A stretch of 6,907 nucleotides of DNA from Thermosulfurimonas sp. (GTDB lineage: Bacteria; Desulfobacterota; Thermodesulfobacteria; Thermodesulfobacteriales; Thermodesulfobacteriaceae). Shown here piece by piece: positions 5,720 through 6,907 of the stretch. Position numbers and translations under genes: made by a program. Below the pieces are notes generated by a model. The model saw nothing but the letters and a program-made list of their open reading frames with translations, did no database searches and was not told where the DNA came from. The stretch spans positions 1-6,907 of the forward strand of contig WFPH01000154.1 in assembly GCA_015487645.1 (NCBI GenBank). The letters are read 5' to 3'. Every line of letters starts with the position of its first letter. Position 1 is the stretch's first letter.

Positions 5720-6376
5720 CTACTCTCGTAAAAGGATTTCTATTTCCCCCCAGGGAATGTTTTGAACTAAAAGACAAACTTCTCGAAAGGATAAGTCAAG
5801 TAAAGCTAATAATAAAGCTAGCTTTTCTATTTTATCTGTTAAATTTTTGGCAAGTTCAGTAAAAGTGAGTTTTTTCTGGGTTTCTAATTTGCCTAGCACC
5901 CACAAGGCCATTTGTTTGAATAGAGGCTCAAGACGTTTGATTTCCACCGTCGGCGGAGCCTGCCTTTCAAGAACCCTCACCATAGCCGCCACGAGGTGGT
6001 GGAGATCGGCTTCGATCTCCGGTTCTGGACCGGCCATCCCTGGAGGGCAAAAGACGTCTCGTCCCAAAATTTCCCGAGATTGAAGGACCTCGCCGAGCGA
6101 ATCTATTTTCTCCAGGGTTTCTAAGGGAGACTCTTCTGATTTTTCCGGTGAAGCGTAGGTTTCTCGAGGCAAAAGCAGTCTGCTTTTCAGATAAAGTAAA
6201 TAGGAGGTAAACCACAAATACTCCGAAGCTTTCTCAAAACCCTCAGGGAGCAAAGTCTCCAGATCCGTCAGATAAAGCCTGGCCAGGTACGCCAGATCAA
6301 GATCCAAGACCCCCGCAGGCCTGGATCTTATCTCTTCGCGAAGTTGTTCATATACCTGGGGAAGTTTTTCCGACAT
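5720..6376 (-). CDS. scpA: Segregation and condensation protein A (ScpA-like)
   Basis: ScpA is the kleisin of bacterial condensin, bridging SMC head domains together with ScpB during chromosome compaction. The 218-residue product has the N-terminal kleisin pattern (LDLAYLARLYLTDLETLL, then FEKASEYLWFTSYLLYLKSRLLLP, about residues 26-70), an acidic variable middle (about 75-125), and a C-terminal winged-helix-like end (about 160-218) closing with NIPWGEIEILL. It is a little shorter than most ScpA proteins (commonly about 240-260), and the usual N-terminal FEGPLDLLLHLI motif is not recognisable. The frame stays open upstream only to 6409 with no ATG, GTG or TTG, so a longer N-terminus would require an unusual start. 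No ribosome site with proper spacing precedes the ATG (AAGG abuts it). It shares direction with nuo but is separated by 116 bp. Confidence 0.82.
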   Translation of the reverse strand: MSEKLPQVYEQLREEIRSRPAGVLDLDLAYLARLYLTDLETLLPEGFEKASEYLWFTSYLLYLKSRLLLPRETYASPEKSEESPLETLEKIDSLGEVLQSREILGRDVFCPPGMAGPEPEIEADLHHLVAAMVRVLERQAPPTVEIKRLEPLFKQMALWVLGKLETQKKLTFTELAKNLTDKIEKLALLLALLDLSFREVCLLVQNIPWGEIEILLRE

Positions 6377-6379
6377 CCT

Positions 6380-6393
6380 TTGACTTATGTCAA
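6380..6393. promoter_or_regulatory. CRP/FNR-type palindrome TTGAC-N4-GTCAA in the divergent intergenic region
   Basis: TTGACTTATGTCAA is a perfect 5+5 inverted repeat with a 4-bp centre, the geometry of CRP/FNR-family operators (FNR: TTGAT-N4-ATCAA; a GTCAA half-site is described for Anr/Dnr-like and HcpR-like members). It lies 3 nt upstream of the scpA start and about 60 bp before the cytochrome start. Its centre is near -36 if TATGAT at 6411-6416 is the cytochrome -10. The protein that binds it is not encoded in this window. Confidence 0.5.
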
Positions 6394-6400
6394 TTGGAGC

Positions 6401-6416
6401 TATATTGCTTTATGAT
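6401..6416 (+). promoter_or_regulatory. Candidate -10 elements for the cytochrome promoter
   Basis: Two -10-like hexamers are present: TATATT (6401-6406), 15 bp after TTGACT (6380-6385), and TATGAT (6411-6416), which has only a weak -35 (near 6388) but would suit an activator bound at the 6380-6393 palindrome. Either would give a leader of about 30-40 nt before the ATG at 6455. The sequence alone does not decide between them. Confidence 0.35.
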
Positions 6417-6438
6417 AAGAGAAAAATACAAATTTCGT

Positions 6439-6450
6439 AAGGAGGAGGGG
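6439..6450 (+). promoter_or_regulatory. Strong ribosome-binding site of the cytochrome gene
   Basis: AAGGAGGAGGGG lies just upstream of the ATG at 6455; its AGGAGG core (6440-6445) is 9 nt from the start. This fixes the start of a gene that is cut off by the window edge and predicts efficient translation. Confidence 0.85.
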
Positions 6451-6454
6451 TACC

Positions 6455-6907
6455 ATGAAGAAAGGATCAATACCGGTAGGCCTCGGATGGTGTCTTCTTT
6501 TTCTCTTGTTGCTGAGCTGGCCTTTGGCCGCTCAGGCCAAGCCTTCCAAATGTGAGGAGTGTCACGCCAAGGTAACTCCGGGCATAGTGAAAGACTTCCA
6601 CCGTTCCAAGATGTCCAAGAAGCTGGCTTGCTATAGCTGTCATGGCAAATCCCACATGAGCGAAAAGGATGTGGATAAAGCCAAATTGCCCACTATCGAG
6701 ACCTGTAAACGTTGTCACGCTAAACAGGCTAAGCAGTACATGTCCGGCAAGCACTTCCTGGGCTGGATCGCCATGGAAGCCATGCCTACCACCCACATGC
6801 AGCCCGGTCCGGTGACCAAAGGGCGTAAGGGGTGCGGTGGCTGCCACTCCCTGGGAGCCACAAGAGAAGCCAAGAAAAATCCTTACTATCCCAAGTACGC
6901 TATGGAC
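6455..6907 (+). CDS. Secreted multihaem cytochrome c, HAO-like family, N-terminal part
   Basis: The frame is open from the ATG at 6455 to the right edge (151 codons), so the protein is incomplete. Residues 1-28 form a signal peptide (lysines, a leucine-rich core, AAQA before the likely cleavage), so the mature protein is exported. Four CxxCH haem sites follow: Cys33-His37, Cys59-His63, Cys84-His88 and Cys127-His131. The spacing and the words between the third and fourth sites (QAKQYMSGKH, GWIAMEAMPTTH, KGCGGCHSLG) resemble octahaem HAO-like proteins, including those proposed to reduce nitrite or hydroxylamine in nitrate-ammonifying bacteria that lack NrfA. The catalytic region and the tyrosine that cross-links the active-site haem in true HAO would lie beyond the window, so direction of catalysis cannot be judged. 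It could instead be another multihaem family. Confidence 0.85.
   Translation, partial: MKKGSIPVGLGWCLLFLLLLSWPLAAQAKPSKCEECHAKVTPGIVKDFHRSKMSKKLACYSCHGKSHMSEKDVDKAKLPTIETCKRCHAKQAKQYMSGKHFLGWIAMEAMPTTHMQPGPVTKGRKGCGGCHSLGATREAKKNPYYPKYAMD

Noticed and set aside
5512..5862. Plus-strand open frame spanning the ferredoxin-scpA intergenic region
   Set aside because: It begins inside the ferredoxin-like gene and ends inside scpA, with a composition that changes along its length and no recognisable domain. No ribosome site was seen.
6467..6847. Minus-strand open frame (126 codons) opposite the cytochrome gene
   Set aside because: The plus strand has a signal peptide, four CxxCH sites and a strong ribosome site; the minus frame is its shadow.
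1..6907. tRNA, rRNA, CRISPR array, insertion sequence or prophage elements
   Set aside because: None was seen by reading: no tRNA-like cloverleaf, no regular long repeats, no transposase or integrase. The window is an ordinary compact chromosomal region apart from the intergenic signals listed.

Overview
The window carries most of a respiratory Complex I (nuo) operon on the minus strand, a condensin-type scpA gene, and the start of a divergent multihaem cytochrome c gene. The moderately GC-rich sequence, multihaem cytochrome, scpA neighbour and a Complex I cluster lacking nuoEFG suggest an anaerobic, chemolithotrophic or sulfur-metabolising bacterium. A thermophilic member of the Desulfobacterota (Thermodesulfobacteria-like) would fit, but this is an inference from gene content and not a phylogenetic result.

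Layout. Transcription of the operon runs from right to left: a 4x[4Fe-4S] ferredoxin-like protein (5603-5139), then nuoA, nuoB, nuoC, nuoD, nuoH, nuoI, nuoJ, nuoK and the first 35 codons of nuoL, which runs off the left edge. Spacings between these genes are 11 nt or less, or overlaps, so they should form one transcript. Right of the operon is a 116-bp intergenic region (5604-5719) with a promoter-like element abutting the ferredoxin start codon, short repeats, and evenly spaced G/C blocks that can form hairpins. Next is scpA (6376-5720, minus strand). A short divergent intergenic region (6377-6454) holds a perfect TTGAC-N4-GTCAA palindrome. From 6455 to the right edge, on the plus strand, is the N-terminal 151 residues of a secreted multihaem cytochrome c with four CxxCH sites, closest in appearance to the hydroxylamine oxidoreductase (HAO)-like octahaem family.

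How the parts fit. The membrane arm (A, H, J, K, L) and the quinone-reducing connecting module (B, C, D, I) are encoded here, but the NADH-oxidising module (nuoE, nuoF, nuoG), which in many operons lies between nuoD and nuoH, is absent from that position. The ferredoxin-like gene at the head of the operon is a plausible electron-input partner, pointing to a Complex I fed by ferredoxin or another iron-sulfur donor. If the cytochrome is a genuine HAO-like nitrite/hydroxylamine enzyme, the adjacent CRP/FNR-type palindrome could tie it to a redox- or nitrogen-oxide-sensing regulator.
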